Source: Brevibacillus composti (GTDB lineage: Bacteria > Bacillota > Bacilli > Brevibacillales > Brevibacillaceae). From it: 64,000 nt of DNA. The first letter of the stretch is position 1. Every line of letters begins with the position of its first letter. This document shows, in pieces, positions 1-8,372 of the stretch. The notes under the pieces were generated by a model. It did not search any database and was not told the DNA's origin. It saw only the letters and a list, made by a program, of their open reading frames with translations. The translations under genes and the position numbers were made by a program. The stretch is taken from contig NZ_CP066308.1 in the NCBI RefSeq assembly GCF_016406105.1, forward strand, positions 4,004,501 through 4,068,500, given 5' to 3'.

Positions 1-35
1 TTCTTTTCCATTATCGGAAATGTACAGACTCCATG

Positions 36-63
36 TAATAGCAAAGCTTTGCCAAGCCGATAA
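36..63 (+). promoter_or_regulatory. Sigma-D promoter of yjfB
   Basis: A TAAT box at 36-39 and a GCCGATAA box at 56-63 are separated by 16 bases. This matches the sigma-D (motility sigma factor) pattern TAAA-N14-16-GCCGATAA. It lies about 40 bases before the yjfB start. The same spacing recurs at five other sites in the window. Confidence 0.75.
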
Positions 64-101
64 AAAAGGGAAGGCGAATTTCTGGGAAAGGAGGAACTCT
101 C

Positions 102-305
102 ATGGACATCAACTCGATCATGGGCGCACAGCTCAGCCAGCTTCAGCATACCGTCAGTCTCAGCATGCTGAAGATGACACAGGCGACACAAGCCGCCGGA
201 GCGACGGTCATGCTTCAGGAGTTTGCCGAGACGCAGCAAAGCATCCAGCAGGCAGCTCAGGCACCCCATCCGACAGCCGGCAAGGTGATTGATATCAGCG
301 TTTGA
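102..305 (+). CDS. yjfB: YjfB family putative motility protein
   Basis: A 67-residue protein of the YjfB family, a small flagellum-associated family of Firmicutes with no established biochemical role. It opens with MDINSIM and is rich in Gln, Ala and Met, with a predicted amphipathic helix through residues 10-50 and a short tail ending VIDISV, typical of the family. The start is fixed by AAAGGAGG seven to eight bases upstream. A sigma-D promoter precedes it and a strong hairpin terminator follows, so it is a monocistronic motility-regulon gene. It is one of the few plus-strand genes here. Family assignment is by sequence pattern; function is unknown. Confidence 0.8.
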   Translation: MDINSIMGAQLSQLQHTVSLSMLKMTQATQAAGATVMLQEFAETQQSIQQAAQAPHPTAGKVIDISV

Positions 306-330
306 TCCTTCGTCCGCTCTTTCCCAAAAA

Positions 331-375
331 GCGAGAAGCAGGCTGCCAAGCACCGGCAGCCTGCTGTTTTCTCGC
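331..375. terminator. Bidirectional terminator between yjfB and the IS3 orfA
   Basis: An 11-bp perfect stem (337-347 with 355-365) is extended by GCGAG/CTCGC at 331-335 and 371-375, and followed by GTTTTCTC on the plus strand. It ends yjfB and lies just downstream of the minus-strand ORF at 384-641. Confidence 0.8.
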
Positions 376-383
376 CTCTTCCT

Positions 384-641
384 TTACTGTTCGTCTCCGC
401 CCAGCTGTTCGCCTCCGCTCGCCAGCTTGGCGCCCGTCTTTCTCTGACCCCGTCTCTCTTGCAGCCCCTCCAGGCCGAATTCCCGGTAGTTCTTTACCCA
501 TCTGCGGATATAGGAGCTGCTGATCAGATTCAGTTCGCGGATGACCCTGTTATAGCCCATACCATCCTCCAGATACATTTTCACAGCCTGGAGCTTGAAC
601 TCTGTGGTGTACTTTTTGAATGTCTGCCCCTTTGCAGGCAT
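384..641 (-). pseudogene. Orphan IS3-family OrfA (helix-turn-helix) remnant
   Basis: An 85-residue ORF whose first 65 residues form the helix-turn-helix of IS3-type OrfA: KKYTTEFKLQAVKMYLEDG, then RWVKNYREFGLEGLQERRG. OrfA normally binds the element ends and is made with OrfB, the DDE transposase, by frameshifting. Here the C-terminal leucine-zipper part is replaced by an unrelated tail (about residues 67-85), and there is no OrfB downstream, where only the yjfB terminator and yjfB lie. A good ribosome site (GGGGAGGA, six bases before ATG) is kept, so a short DNA-binding protein could still be made. Most likely an IS3 remnant. Confidence 0.65.
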
Positions 642-701
642 AAAAGTTCCTCCCCGATTGAATGGCTTCCCGGATGCCCTTTTCTCAGGCGAAAAAGGGA
701 G

Positions 702-1139
702 TTATGCGTAAATATTCAGAACCAAACCTTTGATTTCCCCGACGCGCTCAAGTATGCGCAGACCGGGCTCTTGACTCTTTAACACGGCATCTGTCAGTTC
801 CAGCAGCTTCTGGTCGACTTCCTTGACAATTTTAAACACGCGCGAACGCCCCCTCCGGTTGTAGCCTTGCTGCTCTTCCAACCGAAGGCCATTTTTGACA
901 GCATCGTCGAGAAGGCTCTTGACCAATGACTTAAACTTGCGCAGGTCCCCGACCGTTCGGGTATCCGCGAGAATTTTTCCTTGGTCTTCGAGGTCCGCGA
1001 TCAGTTTTTGCAGCCGCTCCGCGTTTAATTGATCTCTGCCTCTATTCATCAGTTCCGAAAAAACGACCCGATCTGCCGGCACATCCTGTTTTGCCTTGCG
1101 CTGTTCCACGGATGCCTGTCCGATCCTGTTTACTTCCAT
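702..1139 (-). CDS. yaaR: YaaR family protein (DUF327)
   Basis: A protein of about 145 residues of the YaaR/DUF327 family, helical cytoplasmic proteins of Firmicutes without a proven role. Hallmarks are the central GDLRKFKSLVKSLLDDAV stretch, the RRGRSRVFKIVKEVDQKL segment and the hydrophobic end GLVLNIYA. An upstream TTG at 1175 is also in frame, but the ATG at 1139 has an AAAGG site 12 bases upstream and begins MEVNRIG, like characterised family members. It lies 55 bases downstream of ylqH in the same direction and may be the last gene of the ylqG-ylqH transcript. Confidence 0.85.
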   Translation of the reverse strand: MEVNRIGQASVEQRKAKQDVPADRVVFSELMNRGRDQLNAERLQKLIADLEDQGKILADTRTVGDLRKFKSLVKSLLDDAVKNGLRLEEQQGYNRRGRSRVFKIVKEVDQKLLELTDAVLKSQEPGLRILERVGEIKGLVLNIYA

Positions 1140-1194
1140 GATTGATCCGTACCTTTCCGTCAGTGTCTCTTTCAAAATGACGAGGGTCTCCCGG

Positions 1195-1494
1195 CTATCC
1201 CCTTCGTTTTTCCATTTCTTCGATCAGCAGCAAAATTTCCGCTACGACCGAATACAGCTGCGGCGGGATATTTTCCCCGAGATCCATATCGATCAGGTTC
1301 TTGATGAGAGAAGCGTCCTCCTGCAGCGGAATATCGTTTTGCCTGGCCATGGCCACGATTTTTTCCGCCAGCTGCCCCCTGCCTTGAGCCGTAATCGTCG
1401 GGACGTAATCCCGCTCCTGGTCGTAGCGGATCACGGCTGCCATCGGCCCGTTGATCGCTTGTCTCTGTTTTTGGTTGAATGATTTGCGGATCAT
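1195..1494 (-). CDS. ylqH: FlhB C-terminal-like export switch protein (YlqH)
   Basis: A 99-residue soluble protein matching the cytoplasmic C-terminal domain of FlhB/EscU export-gate switch proteins. It corresponds to Bacillus subtilis YlqH, which has no membrane part. The FlhB-like signature runs AAVIRYDQERDYVP, then the TAQGRG turn and LAEKIVAMARQNDIPL. The self-cleaving NPTH motif of full FlhB is not seen. Its ATG overlaps the ylqG stop by four bases (ATGA), so the two are translationally coupled. Pairing with a FliK-like protein mirrors the FliK-FlhB interaction that switches export substrates, so a role in flagellar export is plausible but unproven. Confidence 0.82.
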   Translation of the reverse strand: MIRKSFNQKQRQAINGPMAAVIRYDQERDYVPTITAQGRGQLAEKIVAMARQNDIPLQEDASLIKNLIDMDLGENIPPQLYSVVAEILLLIEEMEKRRG

Positions 1495-3728
1495 ACCTTC
1501 AGATCAAACCCTTTCGCGGCTGCGCCAGCCTCATTAGCTGAAGCAGGAATGGCCGGGGACGGGCGGTTGGGCCCTGCTTGCCTCTCGTCTTTTTTCGGCT
1601 CCGTAAACCTCGTAAAGTTCACTCCCACCACATTGTACCCGATCTCCGCGAGGTTTTCCTTACAGCTTGCGACGAGCGATTCTACCTTTTCTTTGAAGGT
1701 GGGCTGGTCATTTTTAAGCGTGATCGAAAGGTTTCGATCCACAGCGTTGATATGGATCCCGGTTTGTCCCATTTTTTTCGTCTCGATCAGAAAGTAGAGG
1801 CTGCAATTTTCCCAGTCCACTTTTTGCCCCTCATTCTTTGAGTTTACGTACATTTTGACGTTCTCCAGCCCGTTTTCCAATAGCAAGGGCAGCTGGAAAA
1901 ACATGCTTTGCGGCTGATTGCCCGCCTCCGGTTTGCTCAGTAGCTGCTGCCCGGTCAAATTTTGCAGCGCCTGCTCGACCGCGGGATGGCTCTTGGCCGT
2001 GGACATCTCTCCCGCTTTGCTGAGCTGCAGCAAAGCCGTCTTCAGATTATGCGGATGATCTTCCCGCCCCCGCTGGTGCTGATTGGCATGGGAATCGGCA
2101 AGATCACTCTCGTAGTTCAATCCCAACGTACGGATCCATTCAAATGTATTGCGCGCAGAGGGCGGGTGGTTCTGAAAATGCTGAGCTGTCTCCGCCACCT
2201 GCGCAAAGAGATGCGCGGCTTGCGGCACTTTGTCGGAAAACAAACTCTGTCCGGTCGCAAAGTGCATCATCCGGGTATCCGAAGGCCGAAAATTGAGCGC
2301 GTCAAGCTTGGCTTTTACCTCCCGAAGAACGGATAATGCCTGCGCTTGTTCGCCTCTGGACAAAAGTCTTTTGGCTTCCGCCAGATCCGTGCTTGCTTTG
2401 ATCAATTCTTTTTCCGTCTCCATATCGGTCAGCATCATCATGTCGCTCTTCAAAATGGCTTTGTCGAGAAGGTCGATAGTCGATTCCAGAAGCGGCTTGA
2501 CCGCGGCCTGGGCCTGGGAACGGTTGGCTTCTGCCACCTGGATCACATGGTCGATATTTCTGACGATCTCTCGCTTGGCGGTTTGAAATTGGACCGCAGC
2601 CTCATTCAATCGCTGTGTGAAGGTGGTCACGACCAGATCCTTTGAAGTTAAAAAGGAAGCGAGATCGAGTCCTGCCTGATCTTCGTAAGCAAATGGCGAC
2701 GGCGTGGCCGCCTGCGACATTTCTGCCGGAGCTGCAGGCTCCGCTCCCCCATCAGCTGCGACCTGATCGATCATCCTCAGCACAAGCTCTCGGCCTGCTT
2801 GCTCCAAGCCTGCTTGGTGGAGAGAGACCGCTTGCTGCAGGGCTTGTGTGACGCGAGAGGCTGTCTCCTGATGAGGCTGGGGCAGCCGCTGCAGAGACTC
2901 TCGGAACTCTGACAACAGCTGTTCCAGCGGCGCTCCCTGCTGCACCTTGATTTTCAGCTCTGAGGCCAGCAGGCGGAGTTCGGCGCCATCCGCAGGGGCC
3001 ATCCCCTTGCCATTCGGGCCGGCAAGCTCACCAAGAGGCGGGAGACCGATCGTCGCAGGATTGCTCCCTTCCATCGCGGATAGCTGCTGCAGCAAATTGG
3101 CCAAGAGCAAGCGGGCTTCTCCTTCTTTGCCTGCTTGCTGCAAGATGGCCGCTTCATACAGTACTTTTCCGATCTTTTCCGCCAGCTGCGGGGAGATTCT
3201 CGCATGACCGGCGATCCGCTCCCGGATGCTTTGCATGGTCTTCTCCAGATCGGAGCCTTTGCCCATCAGCTTGTTCGCGCTGGAATCCAGGCTTTCCAGG
3301 CCATCCCCGGCGGCCTGGGCCAAATCACTGAGCGCACCCGTCAGCGGCTGGCCGTGCAAGGCTTCATGGACTGCCCGCAGATGTCCTGACGTCACTTCTA
3401 TTTTTTTATCGGCGATGGCCTGAATGGTTTCCAGCTTTTGCTGCAGGCTGCCGGGAGCCTTGCCCATGAACTCTTTCAGATCCTGCGCCGCCTGTTTGCT
3501 GAGTGAAACGCCGCTGTCCAGAAGGACTTTGGCAGACTGCTTCATTTCGAGAGTCGGCTCTATTCCCAGACCGCGCAGGACACTGTCTGCATCCGGCTGG
3601 CTCTGTGCGCCGCCAGCAGACGCCGAGACAGAAGCTCTCGCTTGGGGAAGGTCTCCCGGCCCCTCTGCCGATTGCGTCCCGATACCGGACTGCGATGGAT
3701 GTATCGATGCGGGTAGATTCACTCTCAT
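1491..3728 (-). CDS. ylqG: FliK-like flagellar hook-length protein (YlqG-like)
   Basis: A 745-residue protein. The first 550 residues are a long Gln/Ala/Leu-rich helical region of low complexity. The last 150 residues resemble the FliK C-terminal domain: a leucine-rich opening (FFQLPLLLENG), a beta-rich part (LYFLIETKKMGQTGIHI), and a helical end reading ESLVASCKENLAEIGYNVVGV. FliK proteins measure hook length and trigger FlhB switching. The start has GGGGAG nine bases upstream, and a sigma-D promoter lies within the 3' end of pseC. It is coupled to ylqH. It is much longer than Bacillus YlqG, and the N-terminal half is not recognisable. Confidence 0.7.
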   Translation of the reverse strand: MRVNLPASIHPSQSGIGTQSAEGPGDLPQARASVSASAGGAQSQPDADSVLRGLGIEPTLEMKQSAKVLLDSGVSLSKQAAQDLKEFMGKAPGSLQQKLETIQAIADKKIEVTSGHLRAVHEALHGQPLTGALSDLAQAAGDGLESLDSSANKLMGKGSDLEKTMQSIRERIAGHARISPQLAEKIGKVLYEAAILQQAGKEGEARLLLANLLQQLSAMEGSNPATIGLPPLGELAGPNGKGMAPADGAELRLLASELKIKVQQGAPLEQLLSEFRESLQRLPQPHQETASRVTQALQQAVSLHQAGLEQAGRELVLRMIDQVAADGGAEPAAPAEMSQAATPSPFAYEDQAGLDLASFLTSKDLVVTTFTQRLNEAAVQFQTAKREIVRNIDHVIQVAEANRSQAQAAVKPLLESTIDLLDKAILKSDMMMLTDMETEKELIKASTDLAEAKRLLSRGEQAQALSVLREVKAKLDALNFRPSDTRMMHFATGQSLFSDKVPQAAHLFAQVAETAQHFQNHPPSARNTFEWIRTLGLNYESDLADSHANQHQRGREDHPHNLKTALLQLSKAGEMSTAKSHPAVEQALQNLTGQQLLSKPEAGNQPQSMFFQLPLLLENGLENVKMYVNSKNEGQKVDWENCSLYFLIETKKMGQTGIHINAVDRNLSITLKNDQPTFKEKVESLVASCKENLAEIGYNVVGVNFTRFTEPKKDERQAGPNRPSPAIPASANEAGAAAKGFDLKV

Positions 3729-3777
3729 TCGTCTTCACTCCCCAAAGAATAGCCACGTACTTTGCTCTTATCTTTCT

Positions 3778-3805
3778 ATATCGACAGAATCAGACGGGGA
3801 GTTTA
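3778..3805 (-). promoter_or_regulatory. Sigma-D promoter of ylqG
   Basis: Read on the minus strand, TAAA (3802-3805) is followed by 16 bases and GTCGATAT (3778-3785), a one-base variant of the sigma-D consensus. It overlaps the last codons of pseC and lies about 50 bases before ylqG, making ylqG-ylqH a separate motility transcript. Confidence 0.7.
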
Positions 3806-5017
3806 CACACGAGCAAAAGCGCGGGTCACCTTTTCTACGGCCCTGGCCACATTTCGGACATCCTCATCGCTCATCGCGGGGAAGAGCGGCAGCGTAAGAA
3901 TCCGCTCATAAAGCGCTTCGGCATGGGGTGCCAGACCTTTTGGATAACCGGCTGCCTGGTAATACGGATGCAAGTGCACGGGGATGTAATGGACATTGAC
4001 GCCAATATTTTCCGCGAGAAGCGCCTCGTAGATTTCCTTGCGCCCCGCTGTGAGCTTTTCCAGCTGAAGCCCGATCAGATAGAGATGCCAGCTCGATTCA
4101 CGCTCCGGCGCCCGGTACGGCAAGATGACAGGAAGAGGGGAAAGGAGCTCATCATATAGCCGGGCGATCGCTCTGCGCCTCTCCACGAATGCATCCAGTC
4201 CGCGTATTTGCGAAAGCCCCAAAGCGGCCTGGATATCCGTCATCCGGTAGTTGTAGCCGAGGTCATGCATTTCGTAGTACCAGGCACCCTCGTCTTGGCG
4301 GTGCATCCGCGCAGGGTCGCGCGTAATTCCGTGGCTGCGAAACAACAGCAGACGGTGGTAGAACGCTTCCGAATCGGTCGTGATCATGCCCCCTTCCCCT
4401 GTCGTGATGTGCTTCACGGGATGAAAACTGAACATCGTCATGTCCGCGATGCTCCCGATTCGCTTCCCTTTGTACGTGGCGCCGAGCGAATGGGCCGCGT
4501 CTTCAATCACGATGAGGCCATGATCCCGCGCGATTCTCATGATCTCCTCCATATCGGCGGGCTGTCCCGTAAAATCGACAGGAATGATCGCTTTGGTACG
4601 CGGGGTGATGTGCTGGCGAATCTGCTCGGGATCGATCAGATACGTATCGGGCCGGATATCGGCGAAAACGACAGTGCCTCCGCAATAGCGCACGCAGTTG
4701 GCGCTGGCTGCAAACGTAAGGGGCGTGGTGATCACCTCATCCCCTGCGCTAATCCCGGCCGCATAACAGGCGCCATGCAGGGCAGCCGTCCCGTTTGCAA
4801 ACGCGACGGCGTATTTGGCCCCCACCAGGCGGGCCACGGCTTCTTCAAATTCCCGGATCTTGGGTCCTTGGGTCAGATAGGGAGAGCGCAATGTCTCGAT
4901 CACCGCGGCTATGTCTTCTTCGGATATCGACTGCCGGCCGTACGCCAGATAGGCAGTCCGGACCGGCTGCCCCCCATGGATCGCCAGCCGTTCTTCTTTT
5001 ACCGGTTTCACGTGCAT
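3803..5017 (-). CDS. pseC: UDP-4-amino-4,6-dideoxy-N-acetyl-beta-L-altrosamine transaminase
   Basis: A PLP-dependent aminotransferase of the DegT/DnrJ/EryC1/StrS fold, 404 residues. It adds the C4 amino group in pseudaminic acid synthesis, in the cytoplasm. The PseC-type blocks are clear: RQSISEEDI near residue 29, YLTQGPKIREFE near 47, and FSFHPVKHITTGEGG with the Schiff-base lysine at about K202. The PLP-ring aspartate is D173 in IEDAAH. ATG at 5017 is given; GTG two codons later has the better-spaced GGGGG site and may be the true start. It is the last of four contiguous genes, six bases after the SDR gene. The product sugar probably decorates flagellin. Confidence 0.88.
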   Translation of the reverse strand: MHVKPVKEERLAIHGGQPVRTAYLAYGRQSISEEDIAAVIETLRSPYLTQGPKIREFEEAVARLVGAKYAVAFANGTAALHGACYAAGISAGDEVITTPLTFAASANCVRYCGGTVVFADIRPDTYLIDPEQIRQHITPRTKAIIPVDFTGQPADMEEIMRIARDHGLIVIEDAAHSLGATYKGKRIGSIADMTMFSFHPVKHITTGEGGMITTDSEAFYHRLLLFRSHGITRDPARMHRQDEGAWYYEMHDLGYNYRMTDIQAALGLSQIRGLDAFVERRRAIARLYDELLSPLPVILPYRAPERESSWHLYLIGLQLEKLTAGRKEIYEALLAENIGVNVHYIPVHLHPYYQAAGYPKGLAPHAEALYERILTLPLFPAMSDEDVRNVARAVEKVTRAFARV

Positions 5018-5023
5018 TTCCCC

Positions 5024-5968
5024 CTAGATGAACGTTGTCGTGCGGATCCACTCTTCTGTGCGGCGAATCCCTTCTTCGAGAGAGACGGTCGGTTTCCATC
5101 CGAGCAAAGCGCTCGCTTTCTCGTAATTGCAGAGCAGCTTCTGGATTTCCGACTGGGGATGAATATGCGCCACATGACAAATGCGGCTCTCATCCTGGAC
5201 GATCAGCTTCGCCAGCTCATTAATCGAGATATCGCGCCCCAGCCCGGCGTTGACGATCTGCCCGTCTACGGCGGCAGAATAGCCCGCTTCGGCCACAAAA
5301 CGGGCACAGTCCTCCACGTACAAAAGGTCGCGGGTTTGGGTGCCGTCGCCGTAGATATGGAGCATGCCGCCATTCAGCTTTTGCTTGAGAAAGATGGCCA
5401 CGACCCCGCCCTCTCCGCCCGTCTTTTGGAAGGGGCCGTAGGTATTGAAAGGTCGAATCACCACTGTGGGCAAGCCGTATGCGTAGTAGTAGGAGAGCAC
5501 CATGTTTTCTGCAGCGATTTTGGAACCGGCATACGGGGAAGCCGGCTTGACCGGATGCTCTTCGCGGATGCCCTGTTCGTCCTGGCAGCGATCGTACACC
5601 ATGCATGTACTCATAAAGACGACCTTCACGCGGTGCTGCCGGCACTGCTCCAGCACGTAAAACGTCCCCACCGTATCGTTATTGAAGGTCGTGCGGGGAT
5701 CGTCGATGCTGTCCTGTACATTAATGCTGGCACCCAGGTGGTAGCAAACCTCGAATCCGTTGGCAAACAAGGATTGGAGCGTCGCTTCGTCCTTGATGTC
5801 CCCTTGCAGGAACTGCCGAAACCCGGGATGTTGCAAAAACTCAGAGAGATTCTCCCGCCTGCCATTGGAGAGGTCATCCAACACCCACACCTGGTGACCG
5901 TCCTCCAACAGGCGTTTGACTACCCATCGTCCAATGAATCCGGCACCGCCGGTTACGAGTACATTCAT
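5024..5968 (-). CDS. Extended SDR-family NAD-dependent epimerase/dehydratase
   Basis: An extended short-chain dehydrogenase of about 314 residues. It has the Rossmann motif TGGAGFIG near the N-terminus, STCMVY near residue 124 and the catalytic YAGSK (Tyr149, Lys153, counted from the longer start). The fold belongs to UDP-sugar epimerases and 4,6-dehydratases. It sits where pseB might be expected, yet PseB normally starts with a TGGTGSFG-type motif and is more distant from this family. Exact substrate is therefore uncertain: it may supply the 4-keto sugar or act on a different sugar. ATG at 5968 has AAAGGG at good spacing; ATG at 5977 overlaps the pseI stop by ATGA and is the alternative. Confidence 0.8.
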   Translation of the reverse strand: MNVLVTGGAGFIGRWVVKRLLEDGHQVWVLDDLSNGRRENLSEFLQHPGFRQFLQGDIKDEATLQSLFANGFEVCYHLGASINVQDSIDDPRTTFNNDTVGTFYVLEQCRQHRVKVVFMSTCMVYDRCQDEQGIREEHPVKPASPYAGSKIAAENMVLSYYYAYGLPTVVIRPFNTYGPFQKTGGEGGVVAIFLKQKLNGGMLHIYGDGTQTRDLLYVEDCARFVAEAGYSAAVDGQIVNAGLGRDISINELAKLIVQDESRICHVAHIHPQSEIQKLLCNYEKASALLGWKPTVSLEEGIRRTEEWIRTTTFI

Positions 5969-5973
5969 CGATT

Positions 5974-7044
5974 TCATCCCTTTCCGTCATCAAACATATC
6001 CCACCCTGCGGGTGTTCCTCTTGAGATATCGCGGCTTACCCGCTTGCCCAGCAGCATGTCGTAAAATTTGGGCGCAAGTCCGTAACCCGGGCGGATCGCG
6101 CGCAGATTTTGCGGCGTCAGCTTGTCGCCCGCTTTGACATCCTCGACGATGTACAGGGAGCGGCGGAATCTCAGCGATTTCTTTTCATGCTCCCCCGGGC
6201 CGTAGGCGACTTTCCCCAAGCCCTGCCAGGCCTGCTTCGTCTCCGTGACCAGGCTGTGGAACTCCTCCGGCTCCAGGGAGAATGCGGCATCGACGCCGCC
6301 GTCGGCACGGCGCAGGGTAAAATGCTTCTCCACGACAGTGGCTCCCAGGGCGATACTGGCGATCGCCACCCCGATCCCCATCGTATGGTCGGAGAGACCA
6401 GCCTCCACGCCAAATAGCTGTTTGAGATGGGGAATGGTGCGGAGGTTCGAGTGCGCGGGCGATGCCGGATAGGTACTCGTACATTTCAAAAGAATCAGGT
6501 CCTGGCAGCCTTCTTCTCTGGCAGCCCGCACCGCTTCGTCCAGCTCCGCCAGCGTCGCCATCCCCGTCGAGATGATCAGCGGCTTGCCCGTCCGGGCGAC
6601 TCTTCGGATCAATGGAATATCTACATTTTCAAAGGAGGCGATCTTGTACAGCGGGACGTCCATGCTCTCCAAGAAATCTACCGATGTGTGGTCAAACGGG
6701 GTGCTGAAGCCAATCATCCCCAGCTCCCGGCAGCGTTCAAAAATAGGCTGGTGCCATTCCCACGGCGTCGCCGCTTCGCGGTACAAGTCGTACAAGGCCC
6801 TTCCTTTCCACAAGCTGCCAGCGTCCTGGATGACGAAGTCCTCCTGCTCCAGGTCAAGTGTCATCGTATCGGCGGTGTAGGTCTGGATCTTCAGCGCATC
6901 GGCGCCCGCTTTGGCAGCTGCCTCGACGATTTGCAGCGCCCGCTCCAAGGATTGGTTGTGATTGCCTGACATTTCCGCGATGATAAACGGCGGATGGTCC
7001 GGACCGATCACTCTGTTGCCGATGGAAATGCCTCTGCTTGCCAT
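5974..7044 (-). CDS. pseI: Pseudaminic acid synthase
   Basis: A NeuB-family enzyme of 356 residues that condenses 2,4-diacetamido-2,4,6-trideoxy-L-altrose with phosphoenolpyruvate to give pseudaminic acid. The TIM-barrel part carries FIIAEMSGNHNQS near residue 20, ALKIQTYTADTMTL near 50, STPFDHTSVDFL near 115, GLSDHTMGIGVAIASIALGA and VVEKHFTL. A C-terminal SAF/antifreeze-like domain covers about residues 285-345 (RRSLYIVEDVKAGDKLT). The ISIGNRVIG opening and the DADTMTL-like stretch are nearer PseI than sialic acid NeuB. The start has AGGAGG four to five bases upstream. It lies between pseG and the SDR gene. Confidence 0.9.
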   Translation of the reverse strand: MASRGISIGNRVIGPDHPPFIIAEMSGNHNQSLERALQIVEAAAKAGADALKIQTYTADTMTLDLEQEDFVIQDAGSLWKGRALYDLYREAATPWEWHQPIFERCRELGMIGFSTPFDHTSVDFLESMDVPLYKIASFENVDIPLIRRVARTGKPLIISTGMATLAELDEAVRAAREEGCQDLILLKCTSTYPASPAHSNLRTIPHLKQLFGVEAGLSDHTMGIGVAIASIALGATVVEKHFTLRRADGGVDAAFSLEPEEFHSLVTETKQAWQGLGKVAYGPGEHEKKSLRFRRSLYIVEDVKAGDKLTPQNLRAIRPGYGLAPKFYDMLLGKRVSRDISRGTPAGWDMFDDGKG

Positions 7045-7112
7045 AAGCCCTCCTCCTCTCCCTAAAAATGGGTGAACCTACGCAAAAGGGGATGGAAACC
7101 TGTCCCGAACGA

Positions 7113-8231
7113 TCAATCGCCGCCGGTTTCCTCCATGGCGGCCACGACCCTCTCCGCTCCCTTCCCATCCACCGTGCGCCAGCAGGCAGCCGCCATTCGG
7201 GATAAGCGGGCCGCATTCTGTCGAAGCCCCCGGACAGCCTCCGCCATCTGCTCTACGGTCGTCTCCTCCGCCCTCCCGAGGTAGAGCGCCATTCCGTTTT
7301 CATGGACCGCTCTGGCCAACGGCACCTGATTGGCGGCGACCGCTACAATCACAGAGGGGACGCCCAGGCAGCAGCGCTCCCACGTATGGGTCCCGCCTGC
7401 CCCGATCACCACCCCCGCACGGAGCAGTAGCTCCGCCATTCTGCTCGTTTGCACATGGAGAGAAAAGTGCGGCGTGCGCTCGCATAATTGCTGAATTCCG
7501 GCTGGATCGGGATGATTTTTTCCGATCACGACATCGGCCGTCAGCTGGGAGTCTTCCAAAAGCATCAAGGCTTCCAGCGCTTTTTTAGTTTGATTGGAGG
7601 GGTCGCTGCCCCCGAAAAAAACCAGCATGTGCTGCGGATCCACCTGTAAGACGCGGCGCCTGTCGCGCAGGCGGGCAAATTCCGGGCGTAAAAGCGCATA
7701 ATGCGGGCCAAGCAGCTGCCGCGTCTTCGCGGGTATTTTTCCGGTATAGGGGGTCATAGACAGGCGCGGGGCAGACAGGACGTTCGGATCGAGGAGAATC
7801 TCGCAAGAATGCGGACGATTGGCGAGATCATCCATGACCAGAATTCGCCTCGTGTAAGGGCGCAGGAACGTTTCCCATTTTGCCTCGATGCCGTAGTGGT
7901 CCACGATCAACCAGTCCACTTTTTTAACGGGAAGCTGCTGCAGAACCGCAGCCGTCTGCCGGGCATCGGCCTGCCAGTCGGTGCCTAGCCAAGAGGGGAG
8001 ATCGCTTTCGGTCGGATGGGTCGGTGATGGTTGCTGTGGGAGGGCTGGCAAGGCGTGAACAGTGAAGCCTTCTGTTTTGATGTGGTCGATCAGGTTTCCG
8101 GGGAAAAGCCGGGTCACGAACGAAACCTGCCACCCTTTGCTTCGCAGTGATTGGGCCAGGGTCAGGCATCGCATGATGTGGCCGCTGCCCATGTACAGCG
8201 AGGCATCCGCTCGGAAAAGGGCGTGAGGCAT
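7113..8231 (-). CDS. pseG: UDP-2,4-diacetamido-2,4,6-trideoxy-beta-L-altropyranose hydrolase
   Basis: A 372-residue PseG homologue. It removes UDP from the diacetamido sugar to free the substrate of PseI. Evidence is the N-terminal GSGHIMRCLTLAQSLRSKG motif with the likely catalytic His, the VDWLIVDHYGIEAKWE block near residue 115, VMDDLANRPH with the conserved Asp, and the GT-B style FFGGSDPSNQT loop near residue 205. The end GAERVVAAM is also typical. AGAGGTG lies seven bases before the ATG. It is first in the pse gene run and follows the fliT terminator. PseF (CMP transferase) and PseH (acetyltransferase) are not in the window. Confidence 0.88.
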   Translation of the reverse strand: MPHALFRADASLYMGSGHIMRCLTLAQSLRSKGWQVSFVTRLFPGNLIDHIKTEGFTVHALPALPQQPSPTHPTESDLPSWLGTDWQADARQTAAVLQQLPVKKVDWLIVDHYGIEAKWETFLRPYTRRILVMDDLANRPHSCEILLDPNVLSAPRLSMTPYTGKIPAKTRQLLGPHYALLRPEFARLRDRRRVLQVDPQHMLVFFGGSDPSNQTKKALEALMLLEDSQLTADVVIGKNHPDPAGIQQLCERTPHFSLHVQTSRMAELLLRAGVVIGAGGTHTWERCCLGVPSVIVAVAANQVPLARAVHENGMALYLGRAEETTVEQMAEAVRGLRQNAARLSRMAAACWRTVDGKGAERVVAAMEETGGD

Positions 8232-8331
8232 GGGGATTCACCTCTGTGGCTTGGTTTTCTCTTGTTCAGTGTATACGGCGGGGAGTGGGGGTGATTGTGC
8301 GTTTTTGCTAAAGGACGGTAATAAAAACAAA

Positions 8332-8357
8332 TCCCCTCCAGATCTCACGGGAGGGGG
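8332..8357 (-). terminator. Terminator after fliT
   Basis: CCCCTCC (8333-8339) pairs with GGAGGGG (8350-8356), and on the minus strand the hairpin is followed by a T-rich stretch. It separates the flaG-fliD-fliS-fliT transcript from pseG. The 140 bases up to pseG hold no clear second promoter. Confidence 0.7.
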
Positions 8358-8372
8358 AAACAAAACAGAAAA

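Noticed and set aside
11..18. TTATCGGA, a sigma-D -10 box on the minus strand
   Set aside because: No TAAA-type box is found 16 bases upstream, and the gene it would serve is outside the window.
4208..6064. 618-codon plus-strand open frame over the pseC-SDR-pseI genes
   Set aside because: It is antisense to three clear enzymes with family motifs; the frame is kept open by their GC-rich codon use and shows no motif of its own.
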